NCBI GenBank assembly: GCA_031315915.1 | Contig: JALDRK010000017.1 | Coordinates: forward strand, 19,543 to 83,542 | Origin: Nitrospirales bacterium | GTDB taxonomy: Bacteria > Nitrospirota > Nitrospiria > Nitrospirales > UBA8639 | DNA: 64,000 bases | Reading direction: 5' to 3' | In this document: in pieces, positions 28,326-36,997 of the stretch | Layout of the letters: each line of letters opens with the position of its first letter | How positions within the stretch are numbered: the first letter of the stretch is position 1 | Program-made: the position numbers and the translations under genes | The notes under the pieces: model-generated | The model's database searches: none | Seen by the model: the letters and a program-made list of their open reading frames with translations, nothing else | Told to the model about the DNA's origin: nothing

Positions 28326-29576
28326 CTAGGAAGAAAACCGTCTGGCTGCGTGGCATCCGGCGATATAGCCGGTGGCCCATGCCCATTGAAAGTTGAACCC
28401 ACCGATACGGCCGTCGCAATCCAACATTTCTCCGATCACATAGAGACCAGAGATACGTCGGGAGCCCATTGAGCCGGGATTAATTTCATCCAGAGGGATA
28501 CCTCCAGCCGTCACCTCGGCAAAATTCCATCCTCGCGATCCGATGACCGGAAGTGAAAGATTGGCGAGCGTCTGAACAAGGTTTCGACGCGACTCTTTTA
28601 TTAACGAATTTATGGGAACCTCGGATAGGTCCGGGCGCTGCAAGCTGGCAAGAGTGGTGGCCACACGGTTAGGTAGGCGCTCAGCCAAGAGTGCGGGTAA
28701 GGTTTTCCGACCGGGAAAGGTAGCTGCCTCGGTGAGCCATTTTTCAATGGCTTGACGGGAGAGTTCGGGGAAGCAGTTGAGATGAAGGTGGACGTCTTCT
28801 CCTTGAGCGGAGGCGGTCACCCAAAACCGGCTGGCATCTAGTACCACGGGGCCGCTGATGCCGAAATGGGTCCATAGCAGGCTGCCCGATCGCCGATCAA
28901 TGGTTCTTCCATTTACGTTGGTCGTGAGCATGACATCATGTGAAATGCCGGAAAGTTTGGCATGGAAAAACGAGGGATCAAGGAGCAAGGGCACCAGGGC
29001 CGGATACGTGGAGGTGACAGTATGCCCTAACTGTTGCGCTAGTTCCCACCCTGATCCATCGGACCCGGTTTTGGGAAGAGAACGGCCCCCGGTCGCCAGA
29101 ATGACGCGTTTGGCGGAAAGAGTTCCCTGTGAGTGATGGATGATAAACTCGTCTTCCTCTCTGGTTATGCCCTGGACGAGGTGTTGAGTCAGCAGGAAAA
29201 CGCCGAGTGCCTTGCATCTCTGGAGGAGAGCCTCAAGTACCATTCGGGCTTTATTGCTGACGGGGAAGAGCTTGCCCGTGTCCTCGGTCTGCAGAGGAAC
29301 GTCTAGGGAGGTGAACCATCGAACGGTAGCCTGTTCGTCGAAACGCCGAAAGATGCGGTCGATCAGTTTTCGGTTCCCATGAAAGTCAGAAGGAGTGACT
29401 CGTTGGTTGGTGACATTGCAGCGTCCTCCCCCGGAAACCAGAATTTTCGCGCCGATGCTTTTGGCGCTGTCCAAAATCGCAATGGAAAGATTCGGGTTTG
29501 TCTCCGAGGCGAAAATGGCGGCCGCCAATCCGGCCGCTCCACCCCCGATAATGGCGATGTCAAAATCTGAAGACAT
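28326..29576 (-). CDS. NAD(P)/FAD-dependent oxidoreductase, BaiN/HI0933 family
   Basis: A 416-residue flavoprotein with an N-terminal FAD-binding Rossmann motif (IIGGGAAGLAAA), the family hallmark SGGGRCNVTN, a mid-protein ILATGGRSLPKTGS motif and a C-terminal VTAGGIPLDEI...IGEMLDCDGRIGGFNFQWAWATG block. These match HI0933/YhiN-like enzymes, which include BaiN of bile-acid metabolism, but most have no known substrate. Length is as expected. It ends a possible two-gene minus-strand group with the methyltransferase 27 bases upstream. Confidence 0.9.
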   Translation of the reverse strand: MSSDFDIAIIGGGAAGLAAAIFASETNPNLSIAILDSAKSIGAKILVSGGGRCNVTNQRVTPSDFHGNRKLIDRIFRRFDEQATVRWFTSLDVPLQTEDTGKLFPVSNKARMVLEALLQRCKALGVFLLTQHLVQGITREEDEFIIHHSQGTLSAKRVILATGGRSLPKTGSDGSGWELAQQLGHTVTSTYPALVPLLLDPSFFHAKLSGISHDVMLTTNVNGRTIDRRSGSLLWTHFGISGPVVLDASRFWVTASAQGEDVHLHLNCFPELSRQAIEKWLTEAATFPGRKTLPALLAERLPNRVATTLASLQRPDLSEVPINSLIKESRRNLVQTLANLSLPVIGSRGWNFAEVTAGGIPLDEINPGSMGSRRISGLYVIGEMLDCDGRIGGFNFQWAWATGYIAGCHAARRFSS

Positions 29577-29603
29577 GGACGTTGTGTGGTAGAGAGGGGA
29601 AGT

Positions 29604-30278
29604 CTATGGAAAAGAGGCTTCCGGCGGTTTCCGAAACAGGATGACATTTTTTTCCTTATAGACTACCTGGGCTTTCCATCGAAGACTCAACCAGTCCCAT
29701 GTGTCTGATGAAAAAAAACAAACGTGTGTGGGATCCCGGAGGTAATACCAATCAAGAAACGGTTTGCCTGGTGGAGTCAGTTGAGTCATGACGGCCAGTA
29801 GCCCGTTAGGGTTCACCATCAGCCACAATCGATCCAGTTCAAAGCCGGGGTGGTGGAGATGCTCGACAACTTCCGTGGCCGTGATGAAATCATAGAATCG
29901 GTTCATCACGGCGGGATTGTACGCAAAAAACCAGTCGTATATCGACACGTTATGTCCGGCTTCCTGAAGTATGAGGGAGAGAGTCGGGCCTGGTCCTGAG
30001 CCAAAATCCAATCCGGAACAGTTCGGCTTCAATCGCTCTTTGAGAGGTTGAGCCAACTGGTTCAAAAAGGTTCGATAGCCTTGGTCTTCGGAAGAATTCT
30101 TGTGGAAATCGTACTGACTTTTTTCCTGATTTGGGGAGACATAATGAGTGGGGGGAACGAAAGTCAACCGACACCGCCTGCAGGTAAAATAGGGCCGGAA
30201 TTGATCTTTCCCAAGGAAGGTCGAATCCGTATGAAAACACAATGGGCAAGCACGGGAAAGGATTGGGTCGCTCATGGA
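29604..30278 (-). CDS. Class I SAM methyltransferase with N-terminal zinc ribbon
   Basis: A 224-residue protein with a CPLC...CRRC zinc-ribbon-like start followed by a methyltransferase core (LDFGSGPGPTLSLIL, TATEVVEHLHHP, LLAVMTQ). The EVVEHLxxP motif is common in enzymes acting on sugars or quinones. I chose ATG 30278 because the protein then begins just before the zinc ribbon and has GAGG 9 bases upstream; the frame extends 33 codons further. The substrate is unknown. It lies 27 bases ahead of the BaiN-like gene. Confidence 0.8.
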   Translation of the reverse strand, partial: SMSDPILSRACPLCFHTDSTFLGKDQFRPYFTCRRCRLTFVPPTHYVSPNQEKSQYDFHKNSSEDQGYRTFLNQLAQPLKERLKPNCSGLDFGSGPGPTLSLILQEAGHNVSIYDWFFAYNPAVMNRFYDFITATEVVEHLHHPGFELDRLWLMVNPNGLLAVMTQLTPPGKPFLDWYYLRDPTHVCFFSSDTWDWLSLRWKAQVVYKEKNVILFRKPPEASFP

Positions 30279-30386
30279 TAAAAACCTCGATCGAAGGGAG
30301 CCGGGTCCATACTGATACATTCGGGTTTCAATGACTAAGGGTGAACCCATCTGGGTTTCCCGCTCGCAACGATACACAGGGGGGCG

Positions 30387-30602
30387 GTGGGATCGATGGG
30401 CAATCGTTTTCCGTCAATTTCCTCACTTAGGGAAAATGTCTTGGTTCAGCTTGATCATCTGAAAACCCATCAGGCTATTGCCACACGATTGCGCCGTGGG
30501 GATTTACGCCTGCATGGATGGGTCTATTCCACCGGCCCCGGCGATGTGCAGGTGTATGGCTGGGAGAAAAGGGATCTCGTCGATCCCGGAGAAAAGCAAT
30601 AA
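30387..30602 (+). pseudogene. C-terminal fragment of a beta-carbonic anhydrase
   Basis: The 71-codon frame reads like the last quarter of a beta-class carbonic anhydrase (VLVQLDHLKTHQAIATRL, then LRLHGWVYSTGPGDVQVYGW). The zinc ligands (Cys-x-Asp and His-x-x-Cys in the first two thirds of the enzyme) are absent, and no N-terminal part is present upstream in any frame; that space is occupied by the start of the divergent methyltransferase gene. It is most likely a remnant left by deletion or recombination. The presence of ATG codons at the front may be chance. Confidence 0.55.
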
Positions 30603-30639
30603 GCGGCCCTGAATCCATTCCGGTCTAATTGTCTGTATG

Positions 30640-31224
30640 TTAACTCCGTGCAAGGGTGTTTTGGTCGGTGTGGTGAAATACGTCAGGACGATCTGGAATC
30701 TGTAATTGGGTATCCTCCTTGTAACTGAATTTCCAGGATTCGTGAAACGTCACCGTGCATTCATACCGAACGGTTTTGGCCGTCTGGTCCAGATGGGGAT
30801 TTGAGAGAATGCCATAGATCGAAGAGCCGAGGTCAGCGGTCAGATGAAATTCTTTCGCATTCGGCTCAGCGGTTCCCCCCGCATTCACCAATACCCCTCG
30901 CGGCACCATGAAACAGCGCATCACCTGTTTTCGTTCTGCATCCCACAACCAGTAGCCGACTTCTTCATGAAAGGGATGTTCCTGAATGAGGGGCCATGCC
31001 ATGGTGAAGTACCGGAGCCCATAGAGGACTTGTGAGCCGTTGATCACCGGTCCGATGGGTTCGAACTTCAAGCGTTCCCGAAAATGAGTTTCATGGGCTC
31101 CCGCCTTGGCAGGCGCAATGTCGATACCCTGATTCCCTTCCCAGGTTCCGGCCAGGGATGCTAAAGGACCCAAGTGGTGAATGATCTGGACGTCGGCTGA
31201 ATGCGAAGCGGAGGAATCGGACAT
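30640..31224 (-). CDS. Nitrobindin-like haem-binding beta-barrel protein
   Basis: A 194-residue protein with the nitrobindin/THAP4-like motif LASLAGTWEGNQG near residue 20 and the family layout: FEPIGPVINGSQVLYGLRYF, FHEEVGYWLWD, RCFMVPRGVLVNAGG, and a closing strand WKFSYKEDTQLQI. Members form a ten-stranded barrel that may bind haem through a C-terminal His (a candidate is in VFHHTDQN) and react with nitric oxide or peroxynitrite. In a nitrogen-cycle organism a nitrosative-stress role is plausible but inferred. AAGGAG precedes the ATG. Confidence 0.82.
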   Translation of the reverse strand: MSDSSASHSADVQIIHHLGPLASLAGTWEGNQGIDIAPAKAGAHETHFRERLKFEPIGPVINGSQVLYGLRYFTMAWPLIQEHPFHEEVGYWLWDAERKQVMRCFMVPRGVLVNAGGTAEPNAKEFHLTADLGSSIYGILSNPHLDQTAKTVRYECTVTFHESWKFSYKEDTQLQIPDRPDVFHHTDQNTLARS

Positions 31225-31324
31225 GGGGGATGGCTCCTTTCACGAATGGTTAGGAAGATAACGGGGAGGCATGGAATGTACAGTAGAGGACTATAATCAA
31301 AGTCGGCCACTTGTTCAAACCGTT

Positions 31325-32017
31325 TTATGACCACCAGATACGGAACGATTGCCATAGCCGAAGGGTATGAAGAGCTGCAGCGGCCAACTTGGGAACGCTA
31401 AGCTGTATGGGCCTGGTTCGTAAGCAGGTGAGAACCTGCCTGGCGGCTTCATCGGATGTCATCATGAGAGGCTTCCAGGAAGCTTGGGGCAATTCGGTGT
31501 CGACAAAGCCGAAGCGAATATTGGTGATGTGCACCCCGTGGGATCGTACCTTTAGAGCCATCGAGATCAGATAGTTACTGAACCCGGCTTTCGATGCGGT
31601 ATAGGACGGTGCATTCGCGTTGTAAAAATCATCGGCGAGACTGGAAAGTCCGAGGAAGTGTCCTTGCCCGCGCTCAAGCCAGCCGGGGATGAGAGCGGCC
31701 AGAGTACGGACCATGGCCGTCAAGTTCACCTCCATGACGCGAGCTTCTTTGGACAAATCGGGGAGAGTCAATCGGGACCCGATGGCCGCACAGAAAATGC
31801 AGACATCAAACGGGCCTTTGTCGAGGAGTAGTCTGTGCAACACGTCTTCATACTCGGGGGCGGCAATATCTTGCACAACGTGATGGGGGCCCTGTGGTCC
31901 CAAGGGGCTCGGACTTCGGGAAAGGCCAATGACCCGGTCCCCTTGCGCCACTAAGGCTTTGGTCACCGCCGCACCAATGCCGTCTGAGTTGCCAATGAGT
32001 AAGATGGAGTCGGGCAT
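31325..32017 (-). CDS. Short-chain dehydrogenase/reductase
   Basis: A 230-residue protein with the NAD(P)-binding glycine motif as LIGNSDGIGAAV, a CAAIGS (NAG-like) region, LGLSSLADDF with the catalytic Ser, and YTASKAG with catalytic Tyr and Lys. I chose ATG 32017 so that the protein starts at the cofactor-binding strand; the open frame runs 44 codons further upstream without family resemblance, and no clear ribosome binding site decides. It is divergent from the four-gene operon beginning at 32239, with a short spacer, and may act in the same pathway (reduction or oxidation of a hydroxylated acyl chain). That link is inference from position. Confidence 0.82.
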   Translation of the reverse strand: MPDSILLIGNSDGIGAAVTKALVAQGDRVIGLSRSPSPLGPQGPHHVVQDIAAPEYEDVLHRLLLDKGPFDVCIFCAAIGSRLTLPDLSKEARVMEVNLTAMVRTLAALIPGWLERGQGHFLGLSSLADDFYNANAPSYTASKAGFSNYLISMALKVRSHGVHITNIRFGFVDTELPQASWKPLMMTSDEAARQVLTCLRTRPIQLSVPKLAAAALHTLRLWQSFRIWWS

Positions 32018-32238
32018 CAAGGGAGAAAATGAAGCAAATTCATACCTTCGAGCAAAGGCATGTCGGGCCTGTTTTGTATAATCCTGGCATGAATAGCTTC
32101 CTAAAGGAAGAGGGAAATTTCGGGATGGCTGATTTGGGTTGCAATCCACAATGGCCTGGACCTTGATAAACGTGTCGACCTGATGATCGCTCTCAACACC
32201 TTGCTTTTTTTCATGTGTTATAAGCCGATAAGAAGAGT

Positions 32239-32718
32239 ATGTCTGGGATTGACCAAAAAGTGGTTGCTGTTCGTCAATATGCCTGGATCCTCTTGATTCT
32301 TACCTGTTTCTTTATGTTTCGGGTGATGGCGCAACTGATTCAAGTCTGGCATCCGGTGGCTTTCCTCCCATCATTTGACATTTGGCAAAGCGGAGCCCTG
32401 CCGTATCCGTTATTGGTGGCAACCCAAATCGTGATTTTAGTAGTCTGCTTGAGAATCGTGTGGAGGATGTTCAGGGGAGTGGTGGTTCCGATACACAAAA
32501 AGGGAAAAAAGTTGTGGTCTCTGGGTGGGGTCTATTTTGTGACCATGAGTATTCGATTGGTACTTGGGTTTACAGTGGCTCCGGATCATTTTTGGCTCGG
32601 GGCCACGCTGCCTACCGTGTTTCACCTGGTTCTAGCGGCATTTCTCTTGATCTATGGGCGATTTCATCTTCAGGAAGCCGGCACAACCAAAACGGTTCCC
32701 CAAGCGGTGCAGGCATGA
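32239..32718 (+). CDS. Four-helix membrane protein of unknown function
   Basis: A 159-residue membrane protein with four hydrophobic segments (about residues 13-32, 53-73, 88-108 and 118-140). Basic residues between segments 2 and 3 (HKKGKK) suggest a cytoplasmic loop. I recognise no family. AAGAAGAG precedes the ATG. Its TGA overlaps the ATG of the following fatty-acid-hydroxylase gene (ATGA at 32715-32718), so the two are translationally coupled. It may be an accessory or electron-transfer subunit for the di-iron membrane enzyme, which is a guess from position. Confidence 0.7.
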   Translation: MSGIDQKVVAVRQYAWILLILTCFFMFRVMAQLIQVWHPVAFLPSFDIWQSGALPYPLLVATQIVILVVCLRIVWRMFRGVVVPIHKKGKKLWSLGGVYFVTMSIRLVLGFTVAPDHFWLGATLPTVFHLVLAAFLLIYGRFHLQEAGTTKTVPQAVQA

Positions 32719-33596
32719 GAATATTGGTTCGGTATGGAGCTTACCCGGTCGTACTGTCCCTGGGAATTGTGATACACATAATCTTGCAGAAAATGGGCGT
32801 GAATCTGCATCTCGCCACCTATATTCCGGTAGCCTTGGGGGCCCTGATGATCACGGTCTTGGAATGGCGAGTCCCTTTCCGTTATACGTGGTGGGTGGAC
32901 AAACGGGAAGTTGGACAGGACGCCATTTTTATGGCTCTTATTCAAGGCGTGCTCCCGCCGCTTTTGGCGTTTACCCTCTCGGTAACGCTGTTGGGATGGC
33001 TTCAAGGGCATGAGTGGACGGTAGAATTCGTGTGGCCTCATGACTGGCCTGTGGCCGGTCAGATGCTGATGATGATGGTGCTGGCCGATGGCATGCGATA
33101 TGGGTTACATCGATGGGCTCATGAATGGGAACCGCTTTGGCGGTTCCATGCCGTCCATCATTCTCCTCATAAGCTCTATTGGCTCAACGTGGGGCGCTTC
33201 CATCCTGTGGATAAAGGGTTGCAGTTTCTCCTTGATTCTTTGCCGTTTGTGTTGATTGGTGTCGGGAAAGAAGTATTGGCCTTGTATGTCGTGTGTTATG
33301 CCATCAACGGATTTTTTCAACATTGCAATATTGACCTCAGGCTGGGCTTGTTGAATTATGCGATCAGCGGGCCTGAACTGCACCGTTGGCATCATTCCAA
33401 GTGGAAACAGGAATCCAACCATAATTATGGGAATAATTTGATTGTGTGGGACTGGATCTTTGGAACACGGTATTTGCCGAAAGACCGGCAGGTTGATGAA
33501 TTGGGATTGGTGAATCGTCACTATCCCATGACCTTCTTGCGGCAGATGACCATGCCGTTTATAGCCGGGGCAGATAAAGAAACCATCCTCTCATGA
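32715..33596 (+). CDS. Sterol desaturase / fatty acid hydroxylase superfamily protein
   Basis: A 293-residue membrane di-iron enzyme. Three histidine clusters are visible in order: HRWAH (HX3H), HAVHH (HX2HH) and HRWHH (HX2HH), with NHNYGNN just after the last, the usual ligands of the FA_hydroxylase family. Hydrophobic segments at about 8-30, 35-52, 76-100 and 185-210 embed it in the membrane. Members insert oxygen into, or desaturate, fatty acyl chains, sterols or ether lipids. The start overlaps the preceding stop and the stop overlaps the next start (ATGA both times), so it is co-expressed with the GH3 protein. The substrate is unknown. Confidence 0.9.
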   Translation: MRILVRYGAYPVVLSLGIVIHIILQKMGVNLHLATYIPVALGALMITVLEWRVPFRYTWWVDKREVGQDAIFMALIQGVLPPLLAFTLSVTLLGWLQGHEWTVEFVWPHDWPVAGQMLMMMVLADGMRYGLHRWAHEWEPLWRFHAVHHSPHKLYWLNVGRFHPVDKGLQFLLDSLPFVLIGVGKEVLALYVVCYAINGFFQHCNIDLRLGLLNYAISGPELHRWHHSKWKQESNHNYGNNLIVWDWIFGTRYLPKDRQVDELGLVNRHYPMTFLRQMTMPFIAGADKETILS

Positions 33597-35239
33597 CCTT
33601 TTCAAACCCTTTACAGGATCCATGGCTGAAGGTGCAGATGGCCTTATGCCGCCGCCGTCTGTGGAATCCTTTCATGGAGCAGTTGCGTCAGCCACAGGCA
33701 GTGCAGGATGGGGTCTTGAAAAAAATCCTGCAGACCCAAGCCTCTACTGTCTTCGGGAAGACCCATCGATTCAAGCTATTACGGGGATACCAGGAGTTTC
33801 GACTGGAAGTCCCGATTCATACCTATGAGGATTTACGACTGCCGATTGAGGACCAGGAAGAACTCAAGGAAGCCAGGCTCAATAAGGAACAGCCTCAGAC
33901 GTATGCGCTGACCAGTGGGACCACCGGCCATCCCAAATTGATTCCTGTGCTCAATGGAACGCGGGAAGCCTTGAGTCGGTATCAGTGGCTCAGCACCTAT
34001 GCGCAGTACCGGGCCATTCCTGCCATCTTCAACGGGAAGATGATGGTCATTGCTGGAGCTGAGGTCGAGGGGTATTTGGAAACCGGCACCAGTTATGGCT
34101 CGATGTCCGGGATGTTAACCGCCGCTCTTCCGTCTGTGCTTCAGCAGAAATTATTCCTTCCCCACGAGCTGCATGAAGTGGGAGACTACCAACGAAAATA
34201 TTTTTATTTGGCTGCCTGGGCTCTGGCTGAGCCCAATCTGTCCGTCGTGGCCACGGCGAATCCTTCCACGTTTCTGAAGCTCTTGGACATGGGTCGTCAA
34301 CATTTCCCGCAGCTTGTGGAGATGTTGGCTTCCCAGCCTACAGAGTCGAAGGAGGATCATGCCCCCCTTCCTCACCTTTCCAAGCAAAGACTCAATCAAC
34401 TGCTGGCATTGGTCGGTCATGAAGACCGCATGACCGTGCCGGAGTTATGGCCTCATCTCAAAGCCGTCGTGACATGGACAGGAGGCAGTTGCGGTATGTT
34501 GGTGCCCATGCTTCAAGCCAGGCTGGCGCCCCAGACGGCTATTGTGGAAATGGGGTATCTCTCCAGTGAATGTGTGGGTAGCGTCAATGTCGATCCATCC
34601 AACAATCGATGCGTTCCCCTGATTCAGGAATATGTGTATGAATTTGTCTCGCAGACCGATTGGGAGGCGGATCGCCCGCACACGGTGACCCTTGACCAAT
34701 TGGTTGAAGGCCAAAAATATTATGTGGTGGTAACCACCCCCCATGGCCTGTATCGGTATTTCATGAATGATCTGGTGGAAGTCACCGGACGGTTTCATCA
34801 CACTCCTACGATTGCGTTCGTCCAGAAGGGCAAAGGGGTTACCAATATCACCGGGGAAAAACTGTATGAGTATCATGTGATGGAAGCCATGGAGGCCATT
34901 CAGAAAATCTACCGGATCCTCGTCAACTTTTATGTCATGCTGGCCGATCCACTTGCGCGTCAATATACCCTCTTTGTCGAGCATGCCCCGCTGGATGCGT
35001 TTGTGGGGTATCAATTCGAAAAGGCGTTGGCCAAGTCCAATGTGGAATTTCAAGCCAAACGGGACAGTGGGAGACTGGAGCCGATCCGAGTCGTCTATCT
35101 TGAGCCGGGTACCGGGGATGCCTATCGTGCCCATTCTGTTCAACAAGGTCTTCGGGATTCTCAATTCAAAGTGGTGAAATTGCAATATACGAAAGACTGC
35201 TCGTTTGATTTCATGAAGCATAAGCGGAATCCTTTCTGA
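33593..35239 (+). CDS. GH3 family acyl-acid-amido synthetase
   Basis: A 548-residue GH3-type adenylating enzyme. It has the P-loop-like ATP motif LTSGTTGHPK (about residue 108), the second ATP-binding segment MGYLSSECVG, the third motif LYRYFMNDLVEVTG, and the C-terminal domain that swings over the active site (KGVTNITGEKLYEYHV). Plant GH3 enzymes adenylate a carboxylic acid and join it to an amino acid; bacterial members are mostly uncharacterised. Length is close to that of plant enzymes. It follows the hydroxylase gene with a 4-base overlap and shares one base with the epimerase gene start (TGATG), which suggests that its product is an amino-acid amide acted on by the next enzyme. Confidence 0.9.
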   Translation: MTFSNPLQDPWLKVQMALCRRRLWNPFMEQLRQPQAVQDGVLKKILQTQASTVFGKTHRFKLLRGYQEFRLEVPIHTYEDLRLPIEDQEELKEARLNKEQPQTYALTSGTTGHPKLIPVLNGTREALSRYQWLSTYAQYRAIPAIFNGKMMVIAGAEVEGYLETGTSYGSMSGMLTAALPSVLQQKLFLPHELHEVGDYQRKYFYLAAWALAEPNLSVVATANPSTFLKLLDMGRQHFPQLVEMLASQPTESKEDHAPLPHLSKQRLNQLLALVGHEDRMTVPELWPHLKAVVTWTGGSCGMLVPMLQARLAPQTAIVEMGYLSSECVGSVNVDPSNNRCVPLIQEYVYEFVSQTDWEADRPHTVTLDQLVEGQKYYVVVTTPHGLYRYFMNDLVEVTGRFHHTPTIAFVQKGKGVTNITGEKLYEYHVMEAMEAIQKIYRILVNFYVMLADPLARQYTLFVEHAPLDAFVGYQFEKALAKSNVEFQAKRDSGRLEPIRVVYLEPGTGDAYRAHSVQQGLRDSQFKVVKLQYTKDCSFDFMKHKRNPF

Positions 35240-36363
35240 TGTCCCGCCTCACCTTGTCTCAGTCCATATTGGAAATTCCATTCCGGCAGGCTTTTGCCCA
35301 TGCGACTGCCACACGGTCCGGCACCGAGGGTCTGCTGGTCAAAGCCCTTACCTCGGAGGGAGGGGTTGGGATGGGGGAGGGGTGCCCCAGGTTCTATGTG
35401 ACTGGAGAGACCTTGGCAACCTCCCAGGTATTTTTTGAGGCGCATCGGACAACATGGGAACAGTTCAAGAATTTAGAGGATATGACTAACTGGATGACGG
35501 CCAATGTCCAACAACTTGATGCGAACCCGGCGGCTTGGTGTTCGGTGGAATTGGCCCTCTTGGATGTCTGGGGAAAAGAATCAGGGCAAACCGTCGAGAC
35601 GGTGCTCGGCGTACCGGAATTAAGGGAACCTTTTCAGTATTCCGCAGTCTTGGGGACCGATAGTTTGACTGTCTTTCACAAACAGGCCACACAATTTTCG
35701 GCTCTGGGATTTTCAGACTTTAAAATAAAGGTTTCCGGCCGCTTGAATGAGGACCGACAGAAAATTGAGATGCTGAATGGTTTGAGTCTTGAAAAAATGC
35801 GTATCCGGCTTGACGCAAACAATCTATGGAAACATCCCGACGAGGCAATGGAGTATCTTGAAGCCCTTCGCTATGCCATTTGGGCGGTCGAAGAGCCTCT
35901 GCAAGTCAACGATTATGAGGGATGCCGGACCATTAACCGGAAATCCGGCTTGGCGATCATACTCGATGAGAGTTTTTTGCGCGAAGAGCAATTCCAGTCA
36001 GTGCAAGCCGATCCCCAGACTTGGATTATCAATATCCGCATATCCAAAATGGGTGGCATCCAGCGGGCATTGACTGTAGCGAGGCAAGCGAGGGTCGCAA
36101 AAATTCCGATCATCATCGGCGCGCAAGTCGGCGAAACCAGTATTCTCACCCGCGCGGCACTCACTGTCGCCAATCAATACCGCGACATTCTGCTGGCCCA
36201 GGAAGGGGCCTTTGGAACCTATTTGCTCGAACACGATATCACGGATACTCCTCTGATGTTCGGGAAAGGTGGAAAGCTTGACCCCCAATCCCTCCTTGAT
36301 CGTCCCGGGCTGGGTCTAACTTTCTCCAAATCCTCCGAGACTTTTCCCCCAATTTTTTGCTAA
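35239..36363 (+). CDS. Enolase-superfamily epimerase/racemase (MLE subgroup)
   Basis: A 374-residue muconate-lactonizing-subgroup protein. Catalytic elements are in place: Lys162-x-Lys164, metal ligands Asp192 (RLDANN), Glu218/219 (VEEP) and Asp243 (ILDES), and Lys270 (ISKMGG), the second base. This pair of opposed lysines supports racemisation or epimerisation alpha to a carboxylate. Known relatives include L-Ala-D/L-Glu (dipeptide) epimerases, N-acylamino acid racemases and o-succinylbenzoate synthase. Last in a four-gene coupled operon behind a GH3 amido synthetase, it most plausibly acts on the N-acyl amino acid or dipeptide-like product; this is inference. No menaquinone genes are nearby. 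Confidence 0.87.
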   Translation: MSRLTLSQSILEIPFRQAFAHATATRSGTEGLLVKALTSEGGVGMGEGCPRFYVTGETLATSQVFFEAHRTTWEQFKNLEDMTNWMTANVQQLDANPAAWCSVELALLDVWGKESGQTVETVLGVPELREPFQYSAVLGTDSLTVFHKQATQFSALGFSDFKIKVSGRLNEDRQKIEMLNGLSLEKMRIRLDANNLWKHPDEAMEYLEALRYAIWAVEEPLQVNDYEGCRTINRKSGLAIILDESFLREEQFQSVQADPQTWIINIRISKMGGIQRALTVARQARVAKIPIIIGAQVGETSILTRAALTVANQYRDILLAQEGAFGTYLLEHDITDTPLMFGKGGKLDPQSLLDRPGLGLTFSKSSETFPPIFC

Positions 36364-36458
36364 GAATCTCAATCAGATAGGCCGAATCCTCCTGTACATT
36401 TTCTTGAGGGTTGGCTAAAGTGAGCGACTCAATGGTGAGGCTCTGAGTCCTTGGAATA

Positions 36459-36947
36459 ATGAAGAAGAAAATCACGGTTTTTGTGTCCTATGCGCGGGCC
36501 AATCGCGATCTGGCTACCCGGCTTTTAAAAAAATTCAAAGAACAGGCCTCTCCCTCCAAACAGTATTATTATTCGTTTTGGCGGGATAACGACATTCTGG
36601 TGGGAGAAAGGTGGCATGAGGCAATTCAACTGGCATTGGAGCAATGTGACATGGGACTGGTTCTGGTCAGTCCGGCATTTTTAGGATCGCAATACATCCA
36701 CGACCACGAACTTCCCAAATTTGTGAAGGGGAGAGACAAACTGGTCATTCCGGTATTGTTGCAACCGATCGACCTGGATCGCCATGATTTGAAAGGCCTG
36801 CACCAGGTGCAACTTTTCCGGCTTGATCGCCCGCGTTTTTCCACTCCTAAATCCTATGGGGAATGTTCGGGGTCCCATCGGGATCAATTTGCTCTGGAGT
36901 TGTTCCGGCAGGTGGAGGCCCGTCTGGATAAATTCGTGACGAAATAA
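36459..36947 (+). CDS. TIR domain protein
   Basis: The 162 residues form a single TIR domain: ITVFVSYARANRDLA (strand A and box 1), FWRDNDILVGERWHEAI, a strand VLVSPAFLGSQYI, and VIPVLLQPID. Glu54 in the RWHEAI segment sits where TIR NADases keep their catalytic glutamate, so NAD-consuming activity is likely. No other domain is present. Stand-alone TIR proteins often work with a partner that senses infection or executes killing. It starts 96 bases after the preceding operon and ends 50 bases before a DUF2130 gene on the same strand. Confidence 0.85.
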   Translation: MKKKITVFVSYARANRDLATRLLKKFKEQASPSKQYYYSFWRDNDILVGERWHEAIQLALEQCDMGLVLVSPAFLGSQYIHDHELPKFVKGRDKLVIPVLLQPIDLDRHDLKGLHQVQLFRLDRPRFSTPKSYGECSGSHRDQFALELFRQVEARLDKFVTK

Positions 36948-36997
36948 TCCGTGAGACGGATGTCTCTTTTCCTTAATCAGATTTACGAAGAATTTCT

